Source of the DNA: Nocardioides ferulae
GTDB taxonomy: Bacteria; Actinomycetota; Actinomycetes; Propionibacteriales; Nocardioidaceae
Length of the DNA stretch: 64,000 nucleotides
Direction of reading: 5' to 3'
NCBI RefSeq assembly: GCF_003660455.1
Contig: NZ_QZVR01000019.1
Coordinates: forward strand, 53,966-117,965
Each line of letters starts with the position of its first letter. Within the stretch, counting starts at the first letter, position 1. Positions 33,173 through 41,280 of this stretch are shown here, piece by piece. The translations under genes and the position numbers were made by a program. The notes under the pieces were generated by a model. It was not told the DNA's origin and did no database searches. It saw only the letters and a program-made list of their open reading frames with translations.

Positions 33173-33901
33173 GTGCCCGTCGAACCACCACCGTCCGCGT
33201 GGGCCTTCGGCGACCCGCACGGGTTCGACGCCGACGACGACCTGGTCGCGATCGGTGCCGACCTCGAGCCCGGCACCCTGCTGGCCGCCTACCGCCGTGG
33301 CCTGTTCCCGATGCCGTCGGGCTCCCGCCGCGACCCGATGTTCTGGTTCTGCCCGGTACGCCGCGGGGTGCTGCCGTTGGCCGGGCTGCGGGTGACCCGG
33401 TCGCTGCGGCGCTCGGTCCGTGACATGGAGATCCGGGTGAACACCTCGTTCGCCGAGGTGGTGGCCGCCTGCGCCGACCCCGCGCGGCCGCACGGCTGGA
33501 TCGACCGCGACATCCGCGCGGCGTACCAGCGGCTGCACGACCTGGGGTGGGCGCACTCCGTGGAGGCGTGGCGCGACGGGCGGCTGGTCGGCGGGCTCTA
33601 CGGGGTCGCGATCGGCGGCCTGTTCGCGGGCGAGTCGATGTTCCACCGGGAGCGCGACGCGTCGAAGGTGGCGCTGGTCGGGCTCGTCGAGCTGATGCGC
33701 GACGAGCACGCGCACCGGCGGGTGCTCGACGTGCAGTGGAGCACCCCGCACCTGGCCAGCCTCGGGGTGGTCGAGATCAGTCGCGACGACTACCTCCGGC
33801 GACTCTCGCGGGCCACGCCGCTGCCGTTGCCGGTAGCGTTCGCGGCCTCGGGCGGAGCACAGGGTCCGGGGCACCTGGGGGAAGACCCCGCGACGACGTG
33901 A
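33173..33901 (+). CDS. aat: Leucyl/phenylalanyl-tRNA--protein transferase
   Basis: A 242-residue N-end-rule enzyme that adds Leu or Phe from aminoacyl-tRNA to N-terminal Lys or Arg of proteins, marking them for ClpAP-type degradation. Family signatures: LLAAYRRGLFPMP, the FWFCPVRRGVLPL loop, HGWIDRDIRAAYQRLHDLGWAHSVEAW and GLFAGESMFHRERDASKVAL. GTG 33173 gives the usual N-terminus just before the conserved residues; no good Shine-Dalgarno. Followed closely by a lipoprotein gene on the same strand. Confidence 0.95.
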   Translation: MPVEPPPSAWAFGDPHGFDADDDLVAIGADLEPGTLLAAYRRGLFPMPSGSRRDPMFWFCPVRRGVLPLAGLRVTRSLRRSVRDMEIRVNTSFAEVVAACADPARPHGWIDRDIRAAYQRLHDLGWAHSVEAWRDGRLVGGLYGVAIGGLFAGESMFHRERDASKVALVGLVELMRDEHAHRRVLDVQWSTPHLASLGVVEISRDDYLRRLSRATPLPLPVAFAASGGAQGPGHLGEDPATT

Positions 33902-33914
33902 AGAGGACGAATCG

Positions 33915-34430
33915 ATGAAGCTTGCAGCACCGCGCAGGACCCGCACCCTGGCCGCGGCGGGAGCCCTGCTCCTGCTGGGATCGGTGACGGCCTGCGGCGA
34001 CGACGCCGGGGACGCGCCCGAGAGCGCCTCGAAGGAGGACTTCTGTGGCGCGGTGGCCGGAGTGTTCAGCCCCGACGTCGAGGAGGACATGAACACCGAG
34101 GACCAGATCAAGGCACTCAAGGACGCGGTCGAGAACCTCGCGGACGTCGGCACCCCCGAAGGCATCGCCGACGACGCCCGCAACGGCTTCGAGCTCCTGG
34201 TCGAGATCACCGCCGAGGCCGAGGACGACATGTCCGAGGACGAGCTCGACAAGCTCGGCGAGGAGCTCAGCTCCGACGACGAGAAGGACCTCGAGGCGTT
34301 CATCAACTACTCGATGGAGACCTGCCCCGACGACATCGGCGCGGGCTTCGCGCCGCCGGAGATGCCCGAGGACCTCGAGAGCGAGCTGGGCGAGCTCGGG
34401 GAGCTCGAGAGCGAGGGCACGGCCGAGTGA
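33915..34430 (+). CDS. Acidic lipoprotein, function unknown
   Basis: A 171-residue protein with basic N-terminus (MKLAAPRRTRT), hydrophobic core (LAAAGALLLLGS) and lipobox VTAC with Cys27 as lipid site, so probably anchored outside the membrane. The mature part is strikingly acidic and helical (for example SEDELDKLGEELSSDDEKDLEAF), with two cysteines (DFCGAV, METCPDD) that could form a disulfide. No domain recognised. Follows aat after 13 bp with a GAAGAGGA ribosome binding site. Confidence 0.82.
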   Translation: MKLAAPRRTRTLAAAGALLLLGSVTACGDDAGDAPESASKEDFCGAVAGVFSPDVEEDMNTEDQIKALKDAVENLADVGTPEGIADDARNGFELLVEITAEAEDDMSEDELDKLGEELSSDDEKDLEAFINYSMETCPDDIGAGFAPPEMPEDLESELGELGELESEGTAE

Positions 34431-34453
34431 CCCGGCGCTGACGCGGCTCGTGA

Positions 34454-34484
34454 GGCGGCGGTGGCCGGTGCGGCTACCGCCGCC
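34454..34484. terminator. Possible bidirectional hairpin terminator
   Basis: GGCGGCGGT and ACCGCCGCC form a perfect 9-bp stem with a 13-base loop between the convergent lipoprotein and rhodanese genes. No U-tract. Confidence 0.4.
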
Positions 34485-34520
34485 GGCGGGTCGGAGCCAG
34501 GGATCAGGTGGATCCAGCGG

Positions 34521-34856
34521 TCAGACGACCGCCGGGGTGGCCCCGCTCTCGCTGACCATGGGGCGGCCGGCCGCCTCCCACCCGAGCATGCCGCCGTCGA
34601 GGTTCACCGCGTCCAACCCCTGCTGGTTGAGGTAGGCGACGGCCTGGGCCGAGCGGCCGCCGATCTTGCAGACGACCAGGACCTGGCCGTCGGGCACCTC
34701 GGCGAGCCGCTGCGGCAGCTCCATCAGCGGGATGTGCACGGCGCCGTCGATGTGCGCGTGGGCCCACTCGAGGTCCTCCCGGACGTCGAGGATGCTGACG
34801 TGCGGTGGGAGCGGCTCGGGCACGCCGTCGATCGTGACGGTCGGCACGGGATACAT
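34521..34856 (-). CDS. Rhodanese-like domain protein
   Basis: A 111-residue single rhodanese domain, predicted to carry sulfur as a persulfide. The active-site loop is VVCKIGGRSAQA with the catalytic cysteine at about residue 63; the fold markers ILDVREDLEWAHAHIDGAVHIPL and LDGGMLGWEAAGRP are present. No signal peptide. Monocistronic, convergent with the lipoprotein gene. Sulfur acceptor unknown. Confidence 0.92.
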   Translation of the reverse strand: MYPVPTVTIDGVPEPLPPHVSILDVREDLEWAHAHIDGAVHIPLMELPQRLAEVPDGQVLVVCKIGGRSAQAVAYLNQQGLDAVNLDGGMLGWEAAGRPMVSESGATPAVV

Positions 34857-35021
34857 CGGGCTCCTCGTCGGGGGTTCGGGGGCTGCCGGAGGACACGGAG
34901 AATCCCGCCATTATCGGTGACGGGGCGCTCCGGCGGCAGAGTCGGGAGTCCCGATCTCGAGGAGAGTCGGTGCTCCGACCGGCTGCGGTGCCGACCGAGA
35001 TGGTCGGACGCGTGAGCGCCG

Positions 35022-35888
35022 CTACTTGAGCAGTTTGGAGAGCCGGCGGTCGGCCAGCGGCTTGCCGCCGGTCTGGCAGGTGGGGCAGTACTGCAGGCTC
35101 GAGTCGGCGAAGGACACCTCGCGCACGGTGTCTCCGCAGACGGGGCACGGCTGGCCGGTGCGGCCGTGCACGGCCAGGTGTGACTTCTTCTCGCCCTTCA
35201 GCTCGCTGGCGGCGAGCCCGCGCGAGCGGGCCACGGCGTCTCCCAGCACGTCGCGGATCGCGGCGTAGAGCGTCCCCAGCTCCTCGTCGGTCAGGCTGCC
35301 GGCGGGCTTGAACGGCGACATCCGGGCGGCGTGCAGCAACTCGTCGGAGTAGGCGTTGCCGATGCCGGCGATCGTGCCCTGGTGGCGGAGCACGCCCTTG
35401 ATCTGCTTGCGGCCCTCGCGGGTGAGGATCTCGCGGAGCGTCTCGACGGTGAAGTCGTCGGTGAGCGGGTCGGGCCCCAGGCTGGCGATGCCGGGCACGT
35501 CGTGGGGGTCGTGCACGAGATACATCGCCAGGCTCTTGCGGGTGCCGGCCTCGGTGATGTCGAGCCCGGACCCGTCGTCGAGGACCACCCGGACCGCCAG
35601 CGTGGACTTGGTGCTGGGCTTCGGCGGCAGCGTCGGAACCTCGTCGCGCCAGCGCACCCAGCCGGCGCGGGCCAGGTGCAGCACGAGGTGGGCGGCGGAG
35701 GTGTGGACGTCGAGGAACTTGCCGTGCCGGGTGACGTCGTCGACCAGCGCTCCCTCGAGCGCCGTCAGCGGCGGGTCGAAGGTCTTCAGCGCGCTGATCG
35801 CGGCCACGTGGACCTTGACGATCGCGCGCCCGTCGAGCCGGCCCCGCAGGTCGAGGGCCAGGGCTTCCACCTCGGGCAGCTCGGGCAC
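35022..35888 (-). CDS. Fpg/Nei family DNA glycosylase/AP lyase
   Basis: A 288-residue base-excision repair enzyme. I start at GTG 35888 because the encoded N-terminus then becomes (M)PELPEVEAL, in which Pro2 is the catalytic nucleophile and Glu3 the proton donor; longer readings would bury this end. The helix-two-turn-helix is in LRHQGTIAGIGNAYSDELL, and the C-terminal zinc finger is CPVCG...CPTCQTGGK. These features fit the Fpg/Nei superfamily, and it resembles the actinobacterial Nei-like group more than classical MutM. Divergent from a small hypothetical gene. Confidence 0.93.
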   Translation of the reverse strand: MPELPEVEALALDLRGRLDGRAIVKVHVAAISALKTFDPPLTALEGALVDDVTRHGKFLDVHTSAAHLVLHLARAGWVRWRDEVPTLPPKPSTKSTLAVRVVLDDGSGLDITEAGTRKSLAMYLVHDPHDVPGIASLGPDPLTDDFTVETLREILTREGRKQIKGVLRHQGTIAGIGNAYSDELLHAARMSPFKPAGSLTDEELGTLYAAIRDVLGDAVARSRGLAASELKGEKKSHLAVHGRTGQPCPVCGDTVREVSFADSSLQYCPTCQTGGKPLADRRLSKLLK

Positions 35889-36003
35889 GACGGTCAGTGT
35901 AGGAGGCTCCGAGCCGGGGCACATCCGTCGACCGAGCTGAAGCCGACCCGGCCGCGACCGCCGATCCGGTGACAGATGCCCGGGCCGGGCGCATGATGGA
36001 TCC

Positions 36004-36258
36004 ATGCCGACCGCGCGGCCGCTGCCCGAGACGGGGTCGATCTTCCTCGACGCCCGTGGCACCGACCGTGCCCTGAGGGTCTCCTGGCACCACGAGTCGG
36101 GCCTGGTCGTGCTGTCGCTGTGGCGCGACAACGTCTGCGCCGGCTCCTTCCGGCTGGCCGTCGACGACGTGCCGGAGTTCATCGACGTGCTCCGCACCGG
36201 CCTGGACCGGGCGTACGCCGAGGCCCTCACCCACCGCCGGCTGGCGCACGGGGCCTGA
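36004..36258 (+). CDS. Small conserved hypothetical protein
   Basis: An 84-residue soluble protein with a probable beta-sheet core (RALRVSWHHESGLVVLSLWRDNVCAGSFRL) followed by a helix (VPEFIDVLRTGLDRAYAEAL). Coding looks genuine: third-position GC is high and the start ATG follows a short divergent promoter region shared with the DNA glycosylase. I know similar short proteins of this layout in actinobacteria but no function. Confidence 0.75.
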   Translation: MPTARPLPETGSIFLDARGTDRALRVSWHHESGLVVLSLWRDNVCAGSFRLAVDDVPEFIDVLRTGLDRAYAEALTHRRLAHGA

Positions 36259-36368
36259 CGCCGCGACGAGCGGGCAGTGTGGCGTTCACCGTGCCGTTCT
36301 TGGGCCGGTTCCTGCGGTCCCGGTGAGGCGGTGGTGAGACGCTGGAGGGGTGGCGGTGGCAGCCGACG

Positions 36369-36406
36369 ATGAGCCGATGAGCCGATGAGCCGATGAGCCG
36401 ATGAGC
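36369..36406 (+). repeat. Octanucleotide tandem repeat (ATGAGCCG x4 + ATGAGC) at the GDPD start
   Basis: Four exact ATGAGCCG units followed by ATGAGC. Every unit begins with ATG and reads ATG-AGC-CGA-TGA, so there are four overlapping Met-Ser-Arg-stop mini-ORFs linked by ATGA overlaps, the last one joined to the ATG at 36401 of the phosphodiesterase gene. A ribosome site (GGAGG, 36344-36348) with GTG at 36356 lies upstream in the same frame as the main gene but is stopped by TGA at 36386. Confidence 0.9.
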
Positions 36407-37318
36407 AAGGACGCCAGGAGCGGCCGGGACTCCGGCGTCGACCGGTCGCGCCGTGTGGGCCGGCAGCGGCCGGGTACCCCCTCGCGGATGACCCCCGAGC
36501 GAGCGTCCGCGCAGGCCGGGCCCCACGACGGGCCGCGGCCGCAGGTGGTCGCCCACCGCGGTGCCAGCCACGACGAGGCCGAGCACACGCTCGCGGCGTA
36601 CGTCGCCGCCCTCGACGAGGGTGCCGAGGCGCTCGAGTGCGATGTGCGGCTCACCGCCGACGGGCACCTGGTCTGCGTGCACGACCGCGACCTGCGCCGG
36701 GTCGCCAGCTCCCGTGGCGTGGTGTCCACGATGGAGCTGGCCGAGCTGGCCGAGCTCGACGTGGCCTCCTGGAAGCACCCGTGGGCAGACCTCGACGACG
36801 AGGCGCCCGACCGAGACGAGACCCTCGACCGGGTGCTCACCCTGCGCAAGCTGTGCGAGACCGTCGCCGACTACGACCGGCCGGTCCAGATCGCGATCGA
36901 GACCAAGCACCCGACCCGCTACGGCGGCCTGGTCGAGAAGCGGCTGGTCGAGACGTTGCGCGACTTCGGGTGGGACCGGGCCGGCTCCCCGGCGAGGGTG
37001 ATGAGCTTCTCCTACAGCGCGCTGCAGCGGGTCGAGCGGCTCGCGCCGGGGCTGCCGCTGGTGATGCTGATCGAGCACGCCCCGCTCTGGCCGATGCTGC
37101 GCCGGGTGATCGGCCCCGACTGGCTCGTGGGGCCCGGGATCGAGGAGCTTCGCGAGCATCCGAGGCTGGGCCGCAAGATCGTCGAGTCGGGTCACGAGAT
37201 GCACGTGTGGGTGGTCAACACCGCCGCCGACCTCGAGCTGTGCCTCGACCTCGGGGTCACCGCGGTGATCAGCGACCGCCCCGCGCACATCCGTCGCCTC
37301 CTCGACCGGCGCCGATGA
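36401..37318 (+). CDS. Glycerophosphodiester phosphodiesterase family protein
   Basis: A 305-residue (from ATG 36401) GDPD enzyme, hydrolysing glycerophosphodiesters to glycerol-3-phosphate and an alcohol. The GDPD core starts VVAHRGASHDEAEHT, with metal/catalytic residues in ALECDVRLTADGHLVCVHD (Glu, Asp, His). C-terminal GHEMHVWVVNTAADLELCLDLGVTAVISDRP is typical. The first 45 residues are not part of the domain. No signal peptide, so cytoplasmic. The start is uncertain: it follows an ATGAGCCG array, and ATG 36488 is an alternative close to the domain. Confidence 0.88.
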   Translation: MSKDARSGRDSGVDRSRRVGRQRPGTPSRMTPERASAQAGPHDGPRPQVVAHRGASHDEAEHTLAAYVAALDEGAEALECDVRLTADGHLVCVHDRDLRRVASSRGVVSTMELAELAELDVASWKHPWADLDDEAPDRDETLDRVLTLRKLCETVADYDRPVQIAIETKHPTRYGGLVEKRLVETLRDFGWDRAGSPARVMSFSYSALQRVERLAPGLPLVMLIEHAPLWPMLRRVIGPDWLVGPGIEELREHPRLGRKIVESGHEMHVWVVNTAADLELCLDLGVTAVISDRPAHIRRLLDRRR

Positions 37319-37338
37319 GCGTTCGGTAGGTTCGCGGC

Positions 37339-38292
37339 ATGGCGAAGCGCTCCCGCACCAAGGCTCGTGACCTGACCGACGGCACCACCGGCACTCCCGG
37401 CGAGGTCGGCCCGCGGCAGCCCTGCCCGTGCGGCTCGGGCAAGCGCTACAAGGCCTGCCACGGCGCTCCGGGCGGGGCACCGGCCGCGTTCGTGGCCCGC
37501 CCGTTCCAGGGGATGCCGTCGGAGTGCGACGTGGTCGCGCTGCGCGAGCTGGTGCCGGCCGCGACGGCCCCGCTCACGCTCTCCGACGCCGCTCCCGACC
37601 CGTCCCGGGTGGTCCGGCTGTGCACGCTGCTGCCGATGGCCGCCCCGGCGATGGTCCGCGACAGCGGCGAGATCTGGCTGGGCCTGCAGGTGCAGCACAA
37701 CTTCGGCGACCCGGCCCGCGACCTCGGCGCCGTGCTGCTCAAGGCGTTCGACTCCGAGCCGGGCATCGTCGGGCTCACCGACCCGCCCGGCGAGGGGCCC
37801 CGGCTGCAGGACCTCCTGACCGGTGACCGGCTCGAGGTGAGCGTGCACGAGGGGTTCGACTACTGGCTCTCCGACGTCGAGGACACCACCGGCATGGAGG
37901 GTGCGCTCGAGCAGGCCAACGCCGCCGCGACGCCGACCGCGCGGCTGACCTCGGTCGAGGCGGCGTACTGGACCGACGTCGGCACCAAGGAGCACCTGCG
38001 CTGGGTGATGCCCGAGCCCGAGGACCAGCTGCTCGACGCGCTGGCGCGGGTGCACGCGGCCGGTCAGGACGTCATCGTCGAGGGCGCCCGGCTGGTCGGC
38101 ATGTTCCGGGCCCACGGGCTGCTGGCGCCGGTGTGGGACCTGCCGCTCGGCACCGGCCCGGAGGCGCTCGAGGAGCCGGCCGAGCGGTTCGCCGCCGACC
38201 TGGCGGCCGCGCTGGCGGACGACTCGCCGCTGACCGCCGAGCAGCGTTCGGCCCGCAACGGCCTGGCCAACCGCCAAGTCACGATCCGCTGA
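37339..38292 (+). CDS. DUF5926 family protein with N-terminal SEC-C metal-binding motif
   Basis: A 317-residue protein. Near the N-terminus is a SEC-C zinc motif, QPCPCGSGKRYKACHG (CxC...CH), preceded by a basic MAKRSRTKARD. The remainder (LQVQHNFGDPARDLGAVLLKAF, EDTTGMEGALEQANAAATPT) matches the actinobacterial DUF5926 family. Function is unknown; SEC-C motifs mediate metal-dependent protein or ribosome contacts in other proteins. Directly follows the GDPD gene after 20 bp. Confidence 0.88.
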   Translation: MAKRSRTKARDLTDGTTGTPGEVGPRQPCPCGSGKRYKACHGAPGGAPAAFVARPFQGMPSECDVVALRELVPAATAPLTLSDAAPDPSRVVRLCTLLPMAAPAMVRDSGEIWLGLQVQHNFGDPARDLGAVLLKAFDSEPGIVGLTDPPGEGPRLQDLLTGDRLEVSVHEGFDYWLSDVEDTTGMEGALEQANAAATPTARLTSVEAAYWTDVGTKEHLRWVMPEPEDQLLDALARVHAAGQDVIVEGARLVGMFRAHGLLAPVWDLPLGTGPEALEEPAERFAADLAAALADDSPLTAEQRSARNGLANRQVTIR

Positions 38293-38328
38293 CGCGACCC
38301 GTCACCCCACGGCCCCGGCGCCGCGTCG

Positions 38329-39444
38329 TCAGGCCGGACGCAGCACCCAGGCCGGCAGCTTCGCATAGCCCTTGACCGAGGTGCGCCGCAGCCGCCGGAA
38401 GCGGTACGTCGCTGCGGCCTCGGGCGCGGCGTCGGGTCCGGCGGGCTCACCGGCGGCCTCCGGCACCAGGCTCGCCCCGGGCTCGGCGGTGCCGGTCGGC
38501 TCGCCCGGCACGTCGTCGAAGGTGAGCCCCGAGAGCACCTCGTAGGCGCCCTGGTCGACGAGCACGGCGCCCGGCCGGGCCAGCGAGGTCAGCCGGGACG
38601 CGACGTTGACCACCGGCCCGAAGACGTCGCCCAGCCGGGCGAGCACCTCGCCGTAGGCGAGCCCGGCGCGGACGGCGGGGAAGGGGTCGTCGTCGTCCTG
38701 CCCGCGGGCGGTGAGCTGCAGTGCCGCCTCGGCGGCACCGACCGGGTCCTCGGCCACGAAGAGCACCTCGTCGCCGATGGTCTTGATGATCCGGCCCCCG
38801 GCCTCCACGACCACCAGCGTCGCCTCGCTCTCGAAGCGTTCGAGCCAGGCGACCAGCTCGGCCTCGGAGAGGCTCTTGCTGCGCGAGGTGTAGCCGACGA
38901 TGTCGACGAAGCAGACCGCCAGCGGCACCCCGAGCGACCCGGCCGCGGTCGGCCCGACGGTGAGCAGCCGGCTGGCGGCGGAGGCGAGGTGGCGCCGCCA
39001 GGCGTAGGCCTGCAGCGCCTCGAGCCGGGGCAGCACCTCGCCGGCGAGGGAGGTGACGCCCGCGGCGGCGTCGACCTCGGCGTCGAGAGCGAGGTCGAGG
39101 GCCAGGTCGGCGAGGAGCCGGGTCTGCCACTCGGCGAGCCGGGCGAACGAGCGGCCCCAGGTGCGCACCAGCGCGGCCTGCGAGTCGGGACCGATCACGC
39201 CGAGCCGGATCAGGTCGCGGGCCAGCCGCAGGGCCTGCACGTCGGACTCGGTGAACGCGCGGTCGTCGTCCGCGGCGTGGGGGAAGCCGAGCAGCCGCCA
39301 CAGCTGCTCGGCCTGCTGGATCGGGACGCCCGCCAGCGCGGCCACCTCGCCCCGGGTCAGGTGTGGGCGCGACCCGAGCAGCGTCTCCTCGACCGCCTCC
39401 AGGGCGCCCGCGAGCTCCGGCTGGGAGTCGCGCGCGCCGGTCAC
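38329..39444 (-). CDS. Class III adenylate/guanylate cyclase with N-terminal regulatory domain
   Basis: A 371-residue cyclase. Residues 1-165 resemble the actinobacterial adenylate-cyclase regulatory domain (helical, LGVIGPDSQAALVRTWGRSF). The catalytic domain has metal ligands Asp181 (CFVDIVGYT) and Asp225 (KTIGDEVLF), and GLAYGEVLARLGDVFGPVVNVASRL with the transition-state region. It probably forms homodimers making cAMP. No membrane segments. It lies 8 bp after a cyclic-nucleotide-binding protein gene on the same strand, so producer and sensor are co-expressed. GTG start 39444. Confidence 0.9.
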   Translation of the reverse strand: MTGARDSQPELAGALEAVEETLLGSRPHLTRGEVAALAGVPIQQAEQLWRLLGFPHAADDDRAFTESDVQALRLARDLIRLGVIGPDSQAALVRTWGRSFARLAEWQTRLLADLALDLALDAEVDAAAGVTSLAGEVLPRLEALQAYAWRRHLASAASRLLTVGPTAAGSLGVPLAVCFVDIVGYTSRSKSLSEAELVAWLERFESEATLVVVEAGGRIIKTIGDEVLFVAEDPVGAAEAALQLTARGQDDDDPFPAVRAGLAYGEVLARLGDVFGPVVNVASRLTSLARPGAVLVDQGAYEVLSGLTFDDVPGEPTGTAEPGASLVPEAAGEPAGPDAAPEAAATYRFRRLRRTSVKGYAKLPAWVLRPA

Positions 39445-39452
39445 CGCAGCGC

Positions 39453-39857
39453 TCAGGCTCGGTCGGACTCGGTGCCGGGGTCGGCGGCCGGCGCGACCCG
39501 GTCGCGGACGACCGCCTCGAGCGCCTCGTGGAACTTCGGCATCTCGACATTGAGGCGCCGCAGCGTGTCGGAGGTGAAGTGGATCAGCTCCAGCGGCGTG
39601 AGCGCCACGATCGAGGCGGTGCGCAGGGTGTGGTTCATGATCGCGGCCTCGCCGACGATGTCACCGGGGCCCAGCTGCGCGATCTCCTGGCCGTGCTGGC
39701 GGACCGAGACGGTCCCGTCGAGGATCACGTAGGCCTTGTCGGCCGGCGTCTGCTCCGAGATCGGAGCCCAGCCCTGCGGCAGGTGGACCCGGGTGCCGGA
39801 GGCGCTGATCCGCGCCACCTCCTCGGGAGTGAACGCGTCGAAGAACGAGACCGCCAT
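39453..39857 (-). CDS. Single-domain cyclic-nucleotide-binding protein
   Basis: A 134-residue stand-alone cNMP-binding beta-roll: GWAPISEQTPADKAYVILDGTVSVRQHGQEIAQLGPGDIVGEAAIMNHTLRTASIVA, in which GEAAIM...RTA corresponds to the phosphate-binding cassette with Glu and Arg. No DNA-binding domain follows, unlike CRP. I use ATG 39857 (MAVSFFDAFTPEEV), the natural domain start, rather than an upstream extension that lacks support. Located directly before a class III cyclase gene; together they look like a signalling pair, the effector being unknown. Confidence 0.88.
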   Translation of the reverse strand: MAVSFFDAFTPEEVARISASGTRVHLPQGWAPISEQTPADKAYVILDGTVSVRQHGQEIAQLGPGDIVGEAAIMNHTLRTASIVALTPLELIHFTSDTLRRLNVEMPKFHEALEAVVRDRVAPAADPGTESDRA

Positions 39858-39983
39858 GCCGTGTGCCTTCCTTGCTGGTTCGGTGTTGCGGAAGAGGACG
39901 CCGGACCCGCCTATCGTGGCGCATCCGGGGGCCCGGTGTCGCCGACCCAACGATCCAGTGGTCGCGCAGGTACGCCGGTCGGG

Positions 39984-41255
39984 TCAGCCGGGCAGCGGGT
40001 CGCGGGCGATGGGGCAGCTCATGCAGCGCGGGCCGCCGCGACCGGAGCCCAGCTCGGACCCGGCGATCCGGACCACCTCGATGCCGGCCTCCTCCAGGCG
40101 CCGGTTGGTCTCGATGTTGCGCTCGTAGGCCACGGCGACCCGGGGCGCGAGCGCCAGGGTGTTGTTGCCGTCGTCCCACTGCTCCCGCTCCGCGGTGACC
40201 GGGTCCAGGCCGGTGTCGATCTGGTGCAGCGTGTCGATGCCCATCGCCTTCGCCGCGGCGACCAGGAACGGCTCGGCCTCGGCGACCCGCAGCGTGAGGC
40301 GGTCCCCGTCCGGATCGGCGGCCACGGCCGCGTCGGGGCCGTCTGCCGGGGTGACGGCGTAGGCCTGGAGCGCGTCGGCGACGTTGGGGTACATCACGAT
40401 CTTGTCGGCGTCGACCATCGTGCACACGGTGTCGAGGTGCATGGTCGCCCGCTGCTGGGCGATCGGCACCGCCAGCACCGTGTGGGCCAGCCCGGCGGCG
40501 AACACCTCCCGGGCCAGCTGCTCGGCGCCGGCCGGCGTGGTCCGCTCGCCGACGCCCACGGCCACCACGCCGGGGGCCAGCAGCAGCACGTCGCCGCCCT
40601 CGACGTGCTCGTGGCGCCATCCGTGTAGGGCGGCGACGCCGGCGAACCGGGGGTGGTGGGTGTAGATCAGCTCGGTCAGCTGGGTCTCGCGCGTCCGGGC
40701 CGGCATCGCCAGCGAGGTGATCGCGACCCGGTCGCGGAACCAGACGCTGGAGTCGCGGGTGAACAGCAGGTTCGGCAGCGGGTCGACGACGAAGTCGTCG
40801 CTGGCCAGCAGCGAGGTGACCAGCCCGAAGCCGCCGCGGACCTCGTCGTTGCGGATGCCGGCGGTCAGGTGCCCGGTGAGCTCCTCGGGAGAGGCGTCGG
40901 CGAGGAACCCGGTGAGGTGGCCGCGCAGCGTCGTCCCGAGGTGCAGGCCGGCGAGCGCGGTGCGGATCGCCTCGTCCCGAGCGGCGGGGGCGGCGAGCGC
41001 CTCGGTGAGCAGACCGGTCAGGTGGAGCACCTCGACGCCCCGGGCGCGCAGCGCCTCGGCAAACGCGTCGTGCTCGTCCTGGGCGCGCGCCACCCAGGGG
41101 ATCCCGTCGAACAGCAGCCGGTCGTTGTTGCGCGGGGTGAGGCGCTGCAGCTCGGGGCCGGGCCGGTGCAGCAGCACCGTGCGCAGCCGCCCCACCTCGC
41201 TGTCCACGCCGAGGGAACGGTCGTCGGCCGGAGCAGAGCTGCTGTCGGTGGTCAT
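39984..41255 (-). CDS. arcA: Arginine deiminase
   Basis: A 423-residue guanidino-group hydrolase converting arginine to citrulline and ammonia. Diagnostic segments: the N-terminal DSEVGRLRTVLLHRPGPEL, NLLFTRDSSVW, HVEGGDVLLLA (Asp/Glu of the substrate site), HLDTVCTMVD with catalytic His, and the C-terminal GRGGPRCMSCPIARDP with nucleophile Cys411. No ornithine carbamoyltransferase, carbamate kinase or arginine/ornithine antiporter gene is adjacent, so this is a solitary arcA. Start ATG 41255 with no close upstream gene in the same direction. Confidence 0.95.
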   Translation of the reverse strand: MTTDSSSAPADDRSLGVDSEVGRLRTVLLHRPGPELQRLTPRNNDRLLFDGIPWVARAQDEHDAFAEALRARGVEVLHLTGLLTEALAAPAARDEAIRTALAGLHLGTTLRGHLTGFLADASPEELTGHLTAGIRNDEVRGGFGLVTSLLASDDFVVDPLPNLLFTRDSSVWFRDRVAITSLAMPARTRETQLTELIYTHHPRFAGVAALHGWRHEHVEGGDVLLLAPGVVAVGVGERTTPAGAEQLAREVFAAGLAHTVLAVPIAQQRATMHLDTVCTMVDADKIVMYPNVADALQAYAVTPADGPDAAVAADPDGDRLTLRVAEAEPFLVAAAKAMGIDTLHQIDTGLDPVTAEREQWDDGNNTLALAPRVAVAYERNIETNRRLEEAGIEVVRIAGSELGSGRGGPRCMSCPIARDPLPG

Positions 41256-41280
41256 CCACCGAGCCTAGGAGCCCGGTGGA

